Assembly (NCBI RefSeq): GCF_011752565.1
Contig: NZ_VWXK01000027.1
Location: forward strand, 17,270 to 81,269
Source of the DNA: Pantoea sp. Ap-967
GTDB lineage: Bacteria; Pseudomonadota; Gammaproteobacteria; Pseudomonadales; Pseudomonadaceae
Length of the DNA: 64,000 nt
Direction of reading: 5' to 3'
Shown here: piece after piece, positions 24,161 to 33,705 of the stretch
How the letters are laid out: every line of letters begins with the position of its first letter
How positions within the stretch are numbered: position 1 is the first letter of the stretch
Made by a program: the position numbers and the translations under genes
Notes under the pieces: generated by a model
The model's database searches: none
Told to the model about the DNA's origin: nothing
Seen by the model: only the letters and a program-made list of their open reading frames with translations

Positions 24161-24739
24161 ATGTTGAAAAAGACTTTTGCCGCTCTGGCGCTCGGTACTG
24201 CACTGTTCTCCGCCGGCCAGGCAATGGCTGCCGAGTACAAGATCGACAAGGAAGGCCAGCACGCGTTCGTCGACTGGAAGATCAGCCACCTGGGCTACAG
24301 CTTCATCCATGGCACCTTCAAGGACTTCAGCGGCGACTTCACCTGGGACAGCGCCAAGCCTGAGGCCAGCAAGATCAACGTCGACCTGAAAACGGCCAGC
24401 GTATGGTCGAACCACGCCGAGCGTGACAAGCACATCGCCAGCAAGGACTTCCTGGACGTCAGCAAGTACCCGGATGCCAAGTTCGTCTCCACCGCCGTCA
24501 AGTCCACCGGTGACAAAACTGCCGACGTGACCGGCGACCTGACCCTGCACGGCGTGACCAAGCCGGTCACCTTCAAGGCCACCTTCAACGGTGAAGGCAA
24601 GGACCCGTGGGGCGGCGAGCGCGCAGGCTTCAACGCCACCACCACGCTGAACCTGAACGACTTCGGCATCAAGGGCCCAGGCCCGACTTCGCAGACCCTG
24701 GACCTGGACATCAGCGTCGAAGGCGTGAAGCAGAAGTAA
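24161..24739 (+). CDS. YceI family periplasmic protein
   Basis: A 192-residue secreted lipocalin-like protein. The signal peptide MLKKTFAALALGTALFSAGQ ends at AMA-A (about residue 23). The mature part has the family sequence KEGQHAFVDWKISHLGYSFI, GTFKDFSGDFTWD, and a late GFNATTTLNLNDFGIKGPG. YceI proteins bind long polyprenyl or isoprenoid chains, and their pairing with cytochrome b561 suggests a redox role with quinones. The start at 24161, after GGAACTAAGG, gives a proper signal peptide, unlike the ATG 7 codons upstream. A perfect bidirectional terminator follows. Confidence 0.94.
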   Translation: MLKKTFAALALGTALFSAGQAMAAEYKIDKEGQHAFVDWKISHLGYSFIHGTFKDFSGDFTWDSAKPEASKINVDLKTASVWSNHAERDKHIASKDFLDVSKYPDAKFVSTAVKSTGDKTADVTGDLTLHGVTKPVTFKATFNGEGKDPWGGERAGFNATTTLNLNDFGIKGPGPTSQTLDLDISVEGVKQK

Positions 24740-24778
24740 TCTGTTCCAGTTGAAAAACCGAGGGGGCCGCTTTGCGGC

Positions 24779-24830
24779 CCTTTCACAGCAAAAAGCCGCT
24801 TCTACAGAAGCGGCTTTTTGCTGTGAAAGG
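24779..24830. terminator. Bidirectional terminator with 24-bp perfect arms
   Basis: Arms 24779-24802 and 24807-24830 pair perfectly around a TACA loop. The stem contains AAAAAGCCGCTTC / GAAGCGGCTTTTT, so each strand has a GC stem followed by a T-run. It lies between the convergent yceI-family and rhlE genes. Confidence 0.93.
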
Positions 24831-24859
24831 GCTGCCAGGCAGCCCCCTTGGTCTATCGG

Positions 24860-26761
24860 TCAGCCTTTACGGGTGAGCAGCGCTGGGCGCTCGCCACGTG
24901 GGCGGCTTGGCAGGTCGTCCAACTGCTCGGGCGTTGGGAAACGGTCGAGCTTGGATTCCTTGCGGATGATCACCGGCTGGTGCTGTTCGCGGGTGCTGCG
25001 TACTGCCGGTTCCTGGCGCGAGGCATCGTCACGGCCGGCCGAGCGGCCACGGCCAGCGCCATTGTTGTCACGGCGAGCGCCGCCACCGTTGTTGCTGCGC
25101 GGGCGCTTGTCGCCGTTGGCACTGCGCGGCTGGCCGCCGTTGTTGCTGCGCCCCTGGCCCTGGCCGCCGCCGTTGCTGCGTTGGCCATTGCCTTGGCCTT
25201 GCCCTTGCCCTTGCCCTGCGCCACCTGGGCGGCGGTTGCGGCCCTGGTTCTTGGCATTCTGGTAGGGGCTGACGTAATCGGCGCGGTTGCCGAAGTTGTC
25301 GACATCGTCGTCCAGGAATTCTTCCGGGTCACGGTCGGCAGTTGCCTTGGGCGCGCTGTTGCTGCTGGCCTGCTGCTGGCGTGGCTTCTTGTCACGCGGC
25401 TTGCGCGGTTGCTGCTGTTGCTTGTCGCCGGCCTTTTCCTTGTCGGCTGGCTTGTCGGCCGCCTGCTGCTTGGCCTTGCCTTTGTCCTTGCCCTTGTCCT
25501 TGCGCCCGCCGTTGGCGTCTTTGCCGCCTTCGCCGCGGGCCTGCTGGTTACGGCCACCACGGCCATTGTTCTGCGGGCGCTCGCGCACTTCGGGCTTCTC
25601 GGCTTCCACCTGGCTGGCATCGAAGCCCATCAGGTCGCCATCGGGAATCTTCTGCTTGGTGACGCGCTCGATGCTCTTGAGCAGCTTTTCTTCATCCGGC
25701 GCGACCATGGAGATGGCCTCGCCCGAGCGCCCGGCACGGCCGGTACGGCCGATGCGGTGCACGTAGTCTTCCTCGACGTTGGGCAGCTCGAAGTTGACCA
25801 CGTGGGGCAGTTGGTCGATGTCCAGGCCGCGGGCGGCGATGTCGGTGGCAACCAGCACCCGCACGCTGTTGGCCTTGAAGTCGGCCAGGGCTTTGGTGCG
25901 GGCGTTCTGGCTCTTGTTACCGTGGATGGCGGCGGCGGTCAGGCCGTGCTTTTCCAGGTATTCGGCCAGGCGGTTGGCGCCGTGCTTGGTGCGGGTGAAC
26001 ACCAGCACCTGCTCCCAGGCACCCAAGGTAATCAGGTGCGCCAGCAGCGCGCGCTTGTGGCTGGCCGGCAGGCGGTAGACGCGCTGCTCGATACGCTCGA
26101 CGGTGGTGTTCGGCGGCGTGACCTCGATGCGCTCCGGGTTGTGCAGGAGCTTGTCGGCGAGGTCGGTGATGTCCTTGGAGAAGGTGGCCGAGAACAGCAG
26201 GTTCTGGCGCTTGGCCGGCAGGCGGGCGAGGACCTTCTTGACGTCATGGATGAAGCCCATGTCGAGCATGCGGTCGGCTTCGTCGAGCACCAGGATTTCC
26301 ACGTGGGCCAGGTCGACCTTGCCTTGGCCGGCCAGGTCCAGCAGGCGGCCTGGGCAGGCCACCAGCACGTCGACACCCTTGGCGATGGCCTGGATCTGCG
26401 GGTTCATGCCAACGCCGCCGAAGATGCAGGCGCTGACCAGGGGCAGGTCGCGGGCGTACACCTTGAAGCTGTCGTGCACCTGGGCCGCCAGCTCGCGGGT
26501 CGGGGTCAGCACCAGCACGCGCGGCTGACGCGGGCCGTGGCGCTGGGACTTGTCCGGGTGGCCAGCAGGGAACAGGCGTTCAAGGATCGGCAGGGCGAAG
26601 CCACCGGTTTTACCCGTGCCCGTTTGCGCGGCAACCATCAGGTCACGGCCCTGCAACACGGCGGGAATGGCCCGCTGTTGCACGGGAGTCGGCTGGGTAT
26701 AGCCCGCAGCTTCGATAGCGCGGACAAGAGCCTCGGAGAGACCGAGGGAAGCAAAGGACAT
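24860..26761 (-). CDS. rhlE: DEAD-box RNA helicase, RhlE family, with long basic tail
   Basis: A 633-residue ATP-dependent RNA helicase. Core motifs: Q motif (YTQPTPVQQRAIP), Walker A AAQTGTGKT, PTRELA, DEAD box in VLDEADRMLDMGF, SAT, and HRIGRTGRAG. The core ends near residue 375. The remaining roughly 255 residues are low complexity, rich in Lys, Gln, Gly, Asn and Arg, with RGG-like pieces, typical of RNA-binding disordered tails. The length resembles P. aeruginosa RhlE2, whose tail binds RNase E. The start at 26761 (MSFASLGLSEALVRAIEAAG) is the family start. The tail's GC-rich coding makes long spurious frames on the other strand. Confidence 0.93.
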   Translation of the reverse strand: MSFASLGLSEALVRAIEAAGYTQPTPVQQRAIPAVLQGRDLMVAAQTGTGKTGGFALPILERLFPAGHPDKSQRHGPRQPRVLVLTPTRELAAQVHDSFKVYARDLPLVSACIFGGVGMNPQIQAIAKGVDVLVACPGRLLDLAGQGKVDLAHVEILVLDEADRMLDMGFIHDVKKVLARLPAKRQNLLFSATFSKDITDLADKLLHNPERIEVTPPNTTVERIEQRVYRLPASHKRALLAHLITLGAWEQVLVFTRTKHGANRLAEYLEKHGLTAAAIHGNKSQNARTKALADFKANSVRVLVATDIAARGLDIDQLPHVVNFELPNVEEDYVHRIGRTGRAGRSGEAISMVAPDEEKLLKSIERVTKQKIPDGDLMGFDASQVEAEKPEVRERPQNNGRGGRNQQARGEGGKDANGGRKDKGKDKGKAKQQAADKPADKEKAGDKQQQQPRKPRDKKPRQQQASSNSAPKATADRDPEEFLDDDVDNFGNRADYVSPYQNAKNQGRNRRPGGAGQGQGQGQGNGQRSNGGGQGQGRSNNGGQPRSANGDKRPRSNNGGGARRDNNGAGRGRSAGRDDASRQEPAVRSTREQHQPVIIRKESKLDRFPTPEQLDDLPSRPRGERPALLTRKG

Positions 26762-26979
26762 GGGCAATCCTGTTCTCGTGTGGGCTGGGCCCGTAGGGAT
26801 GTTCTGCCTGGCGCGACGGGCATCGGTGGGATGCGATCGCGTCCGGTCCAGCTGGGCTTTCACTGCACATCCGGGAAACGGAAGGTAGACGCCTGGGGGC
26901 GTCGGTGCCGATCGGGATGCCTGTTGCGAGGCCGAGCGTCCGGGCGTGAGCCGGGCGGGAAGGCCCGAGTATAACAGAG

Positions 26980-27768
26980 CTAACGCGGCGTGCTGCTTTC
27001 CTGCTGCTCAACGGCGTCAGCAAGATCGCTGGCGTCGCCAATGTAGCGTTCGATAATCGCCAGGTAGGCCGGTTCTTGCCTGAAACGGCGCAGTTCCTCG
27101 GTAAACGCCTGGGCCAGCGCTTCACGCCCCGGTTTGCGCGCAAGGCCCAGGTACTGGGCCCTGCGGTTGATCACCAGGGGCAATTCCTCGACCTGCTGTT
27201 CAACGCCCAGGTGCCGGCGCAGGTAGCGCCCGACCCGGCGGTCGGTAATCAGCAGGTCGATGCGCTTGCGCATGAGCTTGCCGAAATTGGCCTCATGGCT
27301 GGGCGCCGCCTCGCGGCGAAAGGCGTCGGACTCGTTGAATTCGGCGCCATAGTCGTAGCCAGGCGAGGTGCCCACGGTAAGCCCGGCAAGGTCTTGCAGT
27401 TGGTTGACGGCGTGGCGCCGGTCGCGGGCCTGGTACAGCACGAACTCGACCTCCGACATCGGCTCGGCGGTGTAGATCATCCAGGCCTGGCGCGCCTCGA
27501 CCTGGAACACATCCATCACCCCGTCGGCCTGGCCTTGCTCGACCATTGCCAGGCAACGCCGCCAGGGCATGAATTGCCATTGCACTTCGATCCCCAGGCG
27601 CCTGAACACCTCGCTGGTGATTTCGTAGTCGATGCCCTTGGCCTGGCCGGCTTCCTGATAGATGTACGGGGCCCAGTCGTCGCTGACCAGGCGCAGCCGT
27701 TCGCCCAGCGCCATCGGGCTCAGGCAGGCGAGCAGCAGGATGCACAACAGGCGGGAGAGGGCGGGCAT
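26980..27768 (-). CDS. Periplasmic substrate-binding protein (SBP family 3)
   Basis: A 262-residue protein with a signal peptide (MPALSRLLCILLLACLSPMA, cleavage after ALG) and the two-lobed fold of polar amino acid-binding proteins: LRLVSDDWAPYIYQEAG, GIDYEITSEVFRRLGI, WRRCLAMVEQGQADGVMDVF and GLTVGTSPGYDYGAEF. No permease or ATPase gene is adjacent, so it may be an orphan binding protein or a signalling relative rather than part of a complete ABC importer. The ligand cannot be told from sequence. A BIME lies upstream. Confidence 0.85.
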   Translation of the reverse strand: MPALSRLLCILLLACLSPMALGERLRLVSDDWAPYIYQEAGQAKGIDYEITSEVFRRLGIEVQWQFMPWRRCLAMVEQGQADGVMDVFQVEARQAWMIYTAEPMSEVEFVLYQARDRRHAVNQLQDLAGLTVGTSPGYDYGAEFNESDAFRREAAPSHEANFGKLMRKRIDLLITDRRVGRYLRRHLGVEQQVEELPLVINRRAQYLGLARKPGREALAQAFTEELRRFRQEPAYLAIIERYIGDASDLADAVEQQESSTPR

Positions 27769-27824
27769 GGCGCGAGATTACGCGCTCGGTCGTGGCTTAG
27801 CCAGTTAAGTTGATAGGCGCCTGG

Positions 27825-27945
27825 GCCAGCCTCTTCGCGGGTAAACCCGCTCCATGGAGCGAATCGCAATTATCTGATTTAACAGAAAACCCTGTAGGAG
27901 CGGGCTTGACCCGCGAAGCAAGCACCGCGGTGGATGGCACCGGCT
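27825..27945. repeat. BIME upstream of the binding-protein gene
   Basis: Left REP CTCTTCGCGGGTAAACCCGC and right REP TGTAGGAGCGGGCTTGACCC, continuing into CGCGGTGGATGGCACCGGCT. The right unit with its flanks (from about 27871, ATCTGATTTAACAGAAAACC) is closely similar to 34970-35041, indicating a longer shared element of about 75 bases. Confidence 0.8.
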
Positions 27946-27951
27946 CCACGC

Positions 27952-29028
27952 TCAGGCATGGGGCGCGCGTAGCAGGTGCGCCTCGATATCCTTGCGGCGC
28001 TCCCCCAGCGACAGGCGCAGGCTTGGATGGCGCAGGCACTGGCGCAGCTCCTCGGGCGCCATTTGCCCGTGGCGGTGGTTGAGGTTTTCCAGCGCCTTGT
28101 CCCACCAGGCCGGGGCGCAGGCGCGGTCGAACTCGTTGGGGTAGGGGTAGCAGCCATACAGCAGCTCGCGCACGAACTGGCGCTCGCGGCTCGGCAGGGT
28201 CAGGCTCAAGGCCCTGTAGCCCAGGCGTTGCCAGGCCGGTGGGCGGGGCAGTTGGTCATTGACCAGGAGCACGTCGGCCAGCGCCGCCTCGCCCAGTGGG
28301 TCATCGCCGTGCTTGCGCAGCCAGGCCTGGATCTTGGCGCGAAACTGCGCCTTGCGGCTCCAGTAGTGGTGGATCACATCGGTACACCCGGCCAGTGCCA
28401 GGTGGCGGTAGGCGGCCACTGCCAGGCAGAACTCTTCCAGGGTGTAGGCGCTGCGGGCCAGCGGGTGGAATTCGTCCATCATGGCGATGGAGCGGTCGAG
28501 CACTTCGGCGTTTTCGGCGCACAGGCCGATCACGCCCGAATTGACCAGGGGCATCTGGCAGTCGGCCAGGCCGCGCTCGGCCAGGATGCCCAGCAGGTTC
28601 TTGTACAGCAGGCACTTCTGGTCCTCGCCATAGCGGCCGCCGACCGCGTTGCACAGCAGGGTGCCAGGCTTGACCCGCTGGAACAGCTGCAGCGGCGAAT
28701 GGCGGAAAAAGGTGTCAGTATCGATCAATACGGCCTGCGGGCAATCGCGCAGCACCTGGCGCAGCAGCACGTGCTTGCTGCGAAAGTGATAACCATGGGG
28801 GGCATTCCAGGCCGTGCGGGTGGCTTCGTCGAGCAGGTGCACGGTGACCGGCAGCCTGGCATAAGGCTCGGCAGTGTCGGTGTAGACCTGGATATCGATG
28901 GCCGGGGCGTGGAGGTTGCCCAAGTGCGCAAGGGCGCTGACGATGCTGAAACAGGCTTCCTGATGGTACGTGGCTGGGCCGAATGCCAGGTACACGAGCT
29001 GTGGGCGTGATGGCAGGCAATGTTGCAT
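27952..29028 (-). CDS. Putative GT-A fold glycosyltransferase-like protein
   Basis: A 358-residue protein I do not recognise as a named gene. The layout resembles nucleotide-sugar transferases: a Rossmann-like start (QLVYLAFGPATYHQEACFSI), a DxD motif in AVLIDTDTFFRH (about residues 94-105) and a central region with LVNSGVIGLC, similar to the acceptor-side NSG motif of family 8-like enzymes. No signal peptide or membrane segment is seen, so it is probably cytoplasmic. Neighbours give no pathway clue: it lies between metF and a binding protein, with BIME DNA downstream. The glycosyltransferase call rests on the DTD and NSG motifs and the overall shape. Confidence 0.6.
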   Translation of the reverse strand: MQHCLPSRPQLVYLAFGPATYHQEACFSIVSALAHLGNLHAPAIDIQVYTDTAEPYARLPVTVHLLDEATRTAWNAPHGYHFRSKHVLLRQVLRDCPQAVLIDTDTFFRHSPLQLFQRVKPGTLLCNAVGGRYGEDQKCLLYKNLLGILAERGLADCQMPLVNSGVIGLCAENAEVLDRSIAMMDEFHPLARSAYTLEEFCLAVAAYRHLALAGCTDVIHHYWSRKAQFRAKIQAWLRKHGDDPLGEAALADVLLVNDQLPRPPAWQRLGYRALSLTLPSRERQFVRELLYGCYPYPNEFDRACAPAWWDKALENLNHRHGQMAPEELRQCLRHPSLRLSLGERRKDIEAHLLRAPHA

Positions 29029-29119
29029 GACGCGAAACCTGTTTGGACCAGAAAAAATTAAGGCCTCAGTCTACGACCAAAGCCTTAATCGAATCTGAAC
29101 CAGAGTTTGCCAAAAAATG

Positions 29120-29965
29120 TCAGCGCGGCAGCTTCAGGTTGTTCCAGATCGCCAGGCTCGGTTCAGCCTGGTTCAGGGTGTAGAAGTGCAGGCCCGGTGC
29201 GCCGCCTTGCAGCAGCTGTTCGCACATGCGGGTGATCACTTCCTCGCCGAAGGCCTGGATGCTGGCGGCGTCGTCGGCATAGGCTTCCAGCTGCTTGCGG
29301 ATCCAGCGCGGGATCTCGGCGCCACAGGCGTCGGAGAAGCGTGCCAGCTTGTTGTAGTTGGTGATCGGCATGATGCCCGGCACCACTGGAATGTCCACGC
29401 CCAGCTTCTGCGCGCGCTCGACGAAGTAGAAGTAGCTGTCGGCGTTGAAGAAGTACTGGGTGATGGCGCTGTCGGCACCGGCCTTGACCTTGTGCGCGAA
29501 GTTGGCAAGGTCAGCTTCGAAATTCGGCGCTTGCGGGTGCATTTCCGGGTAGGCGGCGACTTCCAGGTGGAAGTGGTCGGCGGTTTCCTGGCGGATGAAC
29601 TCGACCAGGTCGCTGGCGTGGCGCAGCTCGCCACTGGCCATGCCCATGCCCGACGGCAGGTCGCCACGCAGGGCAACGATGCGCTTGATGCCGGCTGCCT
29701 GGTATTCGGCCAGCAGGGCGCGCAGGTCTTCCTTGGTATCGCCCACGCACGACAGGTGCGGTGCGGCAGGCACTTTCACTTCGTTTTCCAGCTGCAGCAC
29801 GGTGTTCAGCGTGCGGTCGCGGGTCGAGCCACCGGCACCGTAGGTGCAGGAGAAGAAGTCCGGGTTGTAGGTCGCCAGCTGGCGGGCGACGCCCATCAGC
29901 TTCTCGTGACCGGCCTCGGTCTTGGTGGGGAAGAACTCGAAACTGTAGCGGCGTTCTTGTGACAT
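29120..29965 (-). CDS. metF: Methylenetetrahydrofolate reductase
   Basis: MetF reduces 5,10-methylene-THF to 5-methyl-THF, the methyl donor for methionine synthesis. The 281-residue TIM-barrel flavoprotein has the family segments YSFEFFPTKTEAG, FFSCTYGAGGSTRDRT, ALRGDLPSG, ITQYFFNADSYFYFVERA and PGIMPITNYN. The start at 29965 (MSQERRYSFEFF) is the conserved one; 39 open codons upstream cover the intergenic hairpins. It follows ahcY on the same strand with 126 bases between, containing a terminator-like hairpin, so metF may be expressed by read-through or its own promoter. Confidence 0.96.
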   Translation of the reverse strand: MSQERRYSFEFFPTKTEAGHEKLMGVARQLATYNPDFFSCTYGAGGSTRDRTLNTVLQLENEVKVPAAPHLSCVGDTKEDLRALLAEYQAAGIKRIVALRGDLPSGMGMASGELRHASDLVEFIRQETADHFHLEVAAYPEMHPQAPNFEADLANFAHKVKAGADSAITQYFFNADSYFYFVERAQKLGVDIPVVPGIMPITNYNKLARFSDACGAEIPRWIRKQLEAYADDAASIQAFGEEVITRMCEQLLQGGAPGLHFYTLNQAEPSLAIWNNLKLPR

Positions 29966-30007
29966 CAGGCGTTCCTCGTGCAGCCTGCTTCGGGTGGCAG
30001 GTTGCAA

Positions 30008-30041
30008 GTAAAAGCCAGATCGGTGATGGCCGATCTGGCTT
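30008..30041 (-). terminator. Terminator-like hairpin between ahcY and metF
   Basis: Minus strand: AAGCCAGATCGG, 6-base loop, CCGATCTGGCTT, then TTACTT. Twelve paired bases followed by a T-rich stretch. A second inverted repeat (CTTGAAGCG-cga-CGCTTCAAG, 30063-30083) lies closer to the ahcY stop. Together they could end or attenuate ahcY transcripts before metF. Confidence 0.7.
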
Positions 30042-30091
30042 GGGCGGCGTTCAGGTTGCGGTCTTGAAGCGCGACGCTTCAAGCCTGCCGC

Positions 30092-31501
<1,410 letters not shown>

Positions 31502-31527
31502 GAGAGCCTCCATTCGTAGTGTGCGAA

Positions 31528-31620
31528 TGGGCGCCGTTGTGCGTTGAGCGTCCGCTTGCGCGGACAACGCCCCAACCGAGCCTGACAGGCCGAGCCTGCT
31601 GCAGCGCCCCTCGGTTGGGT
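31528..31620 (-). promoter_or_regulatory. SAH riboswitch in the ahcY leader
   Basis: Read on the minus strand, the leader has CCGAGGGGCGCTGCAGCAGG then CTCGG, a second CAGGCTCGGTTGG, a stem built on GCGTTGTCCGC...GCGGACGCTCAACGC, and CAACGGCGCCCA. These match the conserved SAH riboswitch blocks (cGAGGagCGCUGCa, AGGCUCGG, ACGCUCA, aACGGCGCuCA), and SAH riboswitches are known upstream of ahcY in Pseudomonas. The next element, CCATTCG-cacacta-CGAATGG (31530-31510), directly precedes and partly covers the GGAGG ribosome site and is a candidate expression platform. Ligand binding would turn ahcY on. Confidence 0.9.
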
Positions 31621-31796
31621 GGCGGGATGGCCGCCACCGCGGGTGGCCATGAAATCGGCAGGGATTATAGCCGGGGCTGTGTGACACACCCAAGGCTTTC
31701 TGTCGATTAATCGCGACGATAGTCGATGATCAATGGAGCGGCGGCGACCGCTCTGCCATCATTGCTTCACGTCAGCCAAGCCGGTCAGGAGCCAAG

Positions 31797-32198
31797 ATGA
31801 ACTTTCACACCCGCAAATGGGTAAAACCCGAAGACCTCAACCCCAACGGCACGTTGTTCGGCGGCAGCCTGCTGCGCTGGATCGACGAAGAGGCCGCGAT
31901 CTATGCCATCGTCCAGCTGGGCAACCAGCGCGTGGTGACCAAGTACATTTCCGAAATCAACTTCGTCAGCGCCTCGCGCCAGGGCGACATCATCGAACTG
32001 GGCATCACCGCCACCGAATTCGGCCGCACCTCGATCACCCTCAAGTGCGAAGTGCGCAACAAGATCACCCGCAAGGCGATCTTGACCGTGGACAAGATGG
32101 TCTTCGTCAACCTGGGCGAAGATGGCCTGCCGGCGCCGCACGGGCGGACCGAGATCAAGTACATCCAGGACCAGTTCCCGGATTCGGAAGTCGAGTAA
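31797..32198 (+). CDS. Acyl-CoA thioesterase (hotdog fold, YciA-like)
   Basis: A 133-residue single hotdog-domain thioesterase. The active-site region LFGGSLLRWIDEEAAIYAIV carries the usual catalytic Asp, followed by FVSASRQGDIIELGITATEF. These enzymes hydrolyse acyl-CoA thioesters as hexamers in the cytoplasm; substrate range cannot be read from sequence. An AGGAG-like site (CAGGAGCCAAG) precedes ATG 31797. It is divergent from ahcY and convergent with the antiporter gene, with a REP hairpin between the two stops. Confidence 0.9.
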   Translation: MNFHTRKWVKPEDLNPNGTLFGGSLLRWIDEEAAIYAIVQLGNQRVVTKYISEINFVSASRQGDIIELGITATEFGRTSITLKCEVRNKITRKAILTVDKMVFVNLGEDGLPAPHGRTEIKYIQDQFPDSEVE

Positions 32199-32211
32199 GC
32201 GTTTCGCCAGT

Positions 32212-32270
32212 GCCGGCCTCTTCGCGGGGCAAGCCCGCTCCTACAGGCGGGCTTGCCCGCGAAAAGGCCG
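32212..32270. repeat. Compact BIME between convergent genes
   Basis: CTCTTCGCGGGGCAAGCCCG joined almost directly to CAGGCGGGCTTGCCCGCG, with outer GCCGGCC / GGCCGG ends. It lies between the thioesterase and antiporter stop codons and could act as a bidirectional terminator or mRNA end protector. Confidence 0.8.
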
Positions 32271-32279
32271 GAACCTGTC

Positions 32280-33515
32280 TCAAGGCTGGGCGCTGACCCT
32301 GCGCACCACCCCACCAATGCTCAAGCCCTGCACCAGAATCGACGACAGCACCACGATATAGGTGATCGACAGCAGCAGGTCGCGCTCATCGCCCATGGGC
32401 AGCGACAGCGCCAGGGCCACCGACACGCCGCCACGCAGGCCGCCCCAGGTCAGTACGCGGATGGTGCCCTGGGGCACCGTGCGCCAGCGGCGCAGCAGCA
32501 GGATCGCCGGGGCCACGGTCAGCAGGCGCGAGGCCAGCACCGCCACCGCCAGCACACTGCCGGCCGCCAGGTGCAGCCAGTTGAACGGCAGCAGCAACAG
32601 CTCCAGGCCGATCAGGGCGAACAGCAGGGCGTTGAGCATGTCGTCGATCAGCTCCCAGAAACCGTCCATGTAGCGGCGGGTCATGTCGTTCATCGCCAGG
32701 TTGCGCCCCAGGTTGCCGATGATCAACCCGGCCACCACCATGGCAATCGGCGCCGACACATGCAGCTCGTAGCACATGGCCGAGCCGCCAATCACCAGTG
32801 CCAGGGTCAGCATCACCTCCACCTGGTACTGCTCGACGCTCTTGATCATGCGGTAGGTGGCATAGCCGATCAGGCCGCCGAACAGCACCCCGCCAATGGC
32901 CTCGCGGGCGAACAGGATGGAGGTGTCGGCAATGCTCGGCGTTTCGCCCAGTTGAATGATGCCCAGCAGCACGGTGAACACCACGACTGCGGTGCCGTCG
33001 TTGAACAGCGACTCACCGACGATGGTGGTTTTCAGCGGCTTGGGGGCATTGGCGGTACGTAGCGCACCCAGCACGGCGATCGGGTCGGTGGGCGAGATCA
33101 GTGCGCCGAACAGCAGGCAGTAGATCAGCGGCACCTGCCAGCCGAACAGGGCGAACACCCAGTGCGACAGGTAGCCGATCACCACGGTGGCGATCAGCAC
33201 GCCCAGGGTCGCCAGCAGCCCGATGGGCCAGCGGTAGCTGCGCAGGTCGCTGAGGTTGACGTGCAGCGCACCTGCGAACAGCAGGAAGGCCAGCATCCAG
33301 TGCATCAGCAGGTCGTTGAAATCGATCTGGTTCATCAGCCCTTCGACGCGCTCTTCCAGGCCAGGGAAGCCGATCAGGCTCAGGCCCTGCAGCATCAGGG
33401 AGAACAGCAGCGCCGTCACCATCACGCCGATGGCGGGTGGCAGGCCGATAAAGCGGTAGTTCACATAGGTGAGGAGGGTGGTGAGGCAGATAAACGCGGC
33501 AACTAATTCAAGCAT
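32280..33515 (-). CDS. NhaP-type Na+(K+)/H+ antiporter (CPA1 family)
   Basis: A 411-residue membrane protein with about 12-13 transmembrane segments of the CPA1 cation:proton antiporter family. Signature elements: the ALISPTDPIAVLGALRTAN stretch and VGESLFNDGTAVVVFTVLLG, with the ND pair typical of electroneutral CPA1 exchangers. No C-terminal TrkA domain is present. The start at 33515 (MLELVAAFICLTTLL) begins directly with membrane segment 1; 36 upstream codons in frame are not hydrophobic. Ion specificity is not decided by sequence. Confidence 0.88.
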   Translation of the reverse strand: MLELVAAFICLTTLLTYVNYRFIGLPPAIGVMVTALLFSLMLQGLSLIGFPGLEERVEGLMNQIDFNDLLMHWMLAFLLFAGALHVNLSDLRSYRWPIGLLATLGVLIATVVIGYLSHWVFALFGWQVPLIYCLLFGALISPTDPIAVLGALRTANAPKPLKTTIVGESLFNDGTAVVVFTVLLGIIQLGETPSIADTSILFAREAIGGVLFGGLIGYATYRMIKSVEQYQVEVMLTLALVIGGSAMCYELHVSAPIAMVVAGLIIGNLGRNLAMNDMTRRYMDGFWELIDDMLNALLFALIGLELLLLPFNWLHLAAGSVLAVAVLASRLLTVAPAILLLRRWRTVPQGTIRVLTWGGLRGGVSVALALSLPMGDERDLLLSITYIVVLSSILVQGLSIGGVVRRVSAQP

Positions 33516-33705
33516 CCCGAATCCTGTGACAGTGGCTTCCAAGTCGTTACCCGAATGGCTCGGGCAGTTCTTTGATGATCTGGCGAGGGCCTCGGGACAC
33601 AGCTTTTGACCCAAATCCCACAATTCGTTCCCAGCACAGCGCTACCGCCATGCCCGCCAACGCCTTATATTCAACCCCTGAAGATCGTCACAAGGACCCC
33701 AAGGC

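Noticed and set aside
24848..26974. Plus-strand frame of 708 codons opposite rhlE
   Set aside because: It is hydrophobic only because it is antisense to the Gln/Asn/Arg/Gly-rich tail and core of the helicase.
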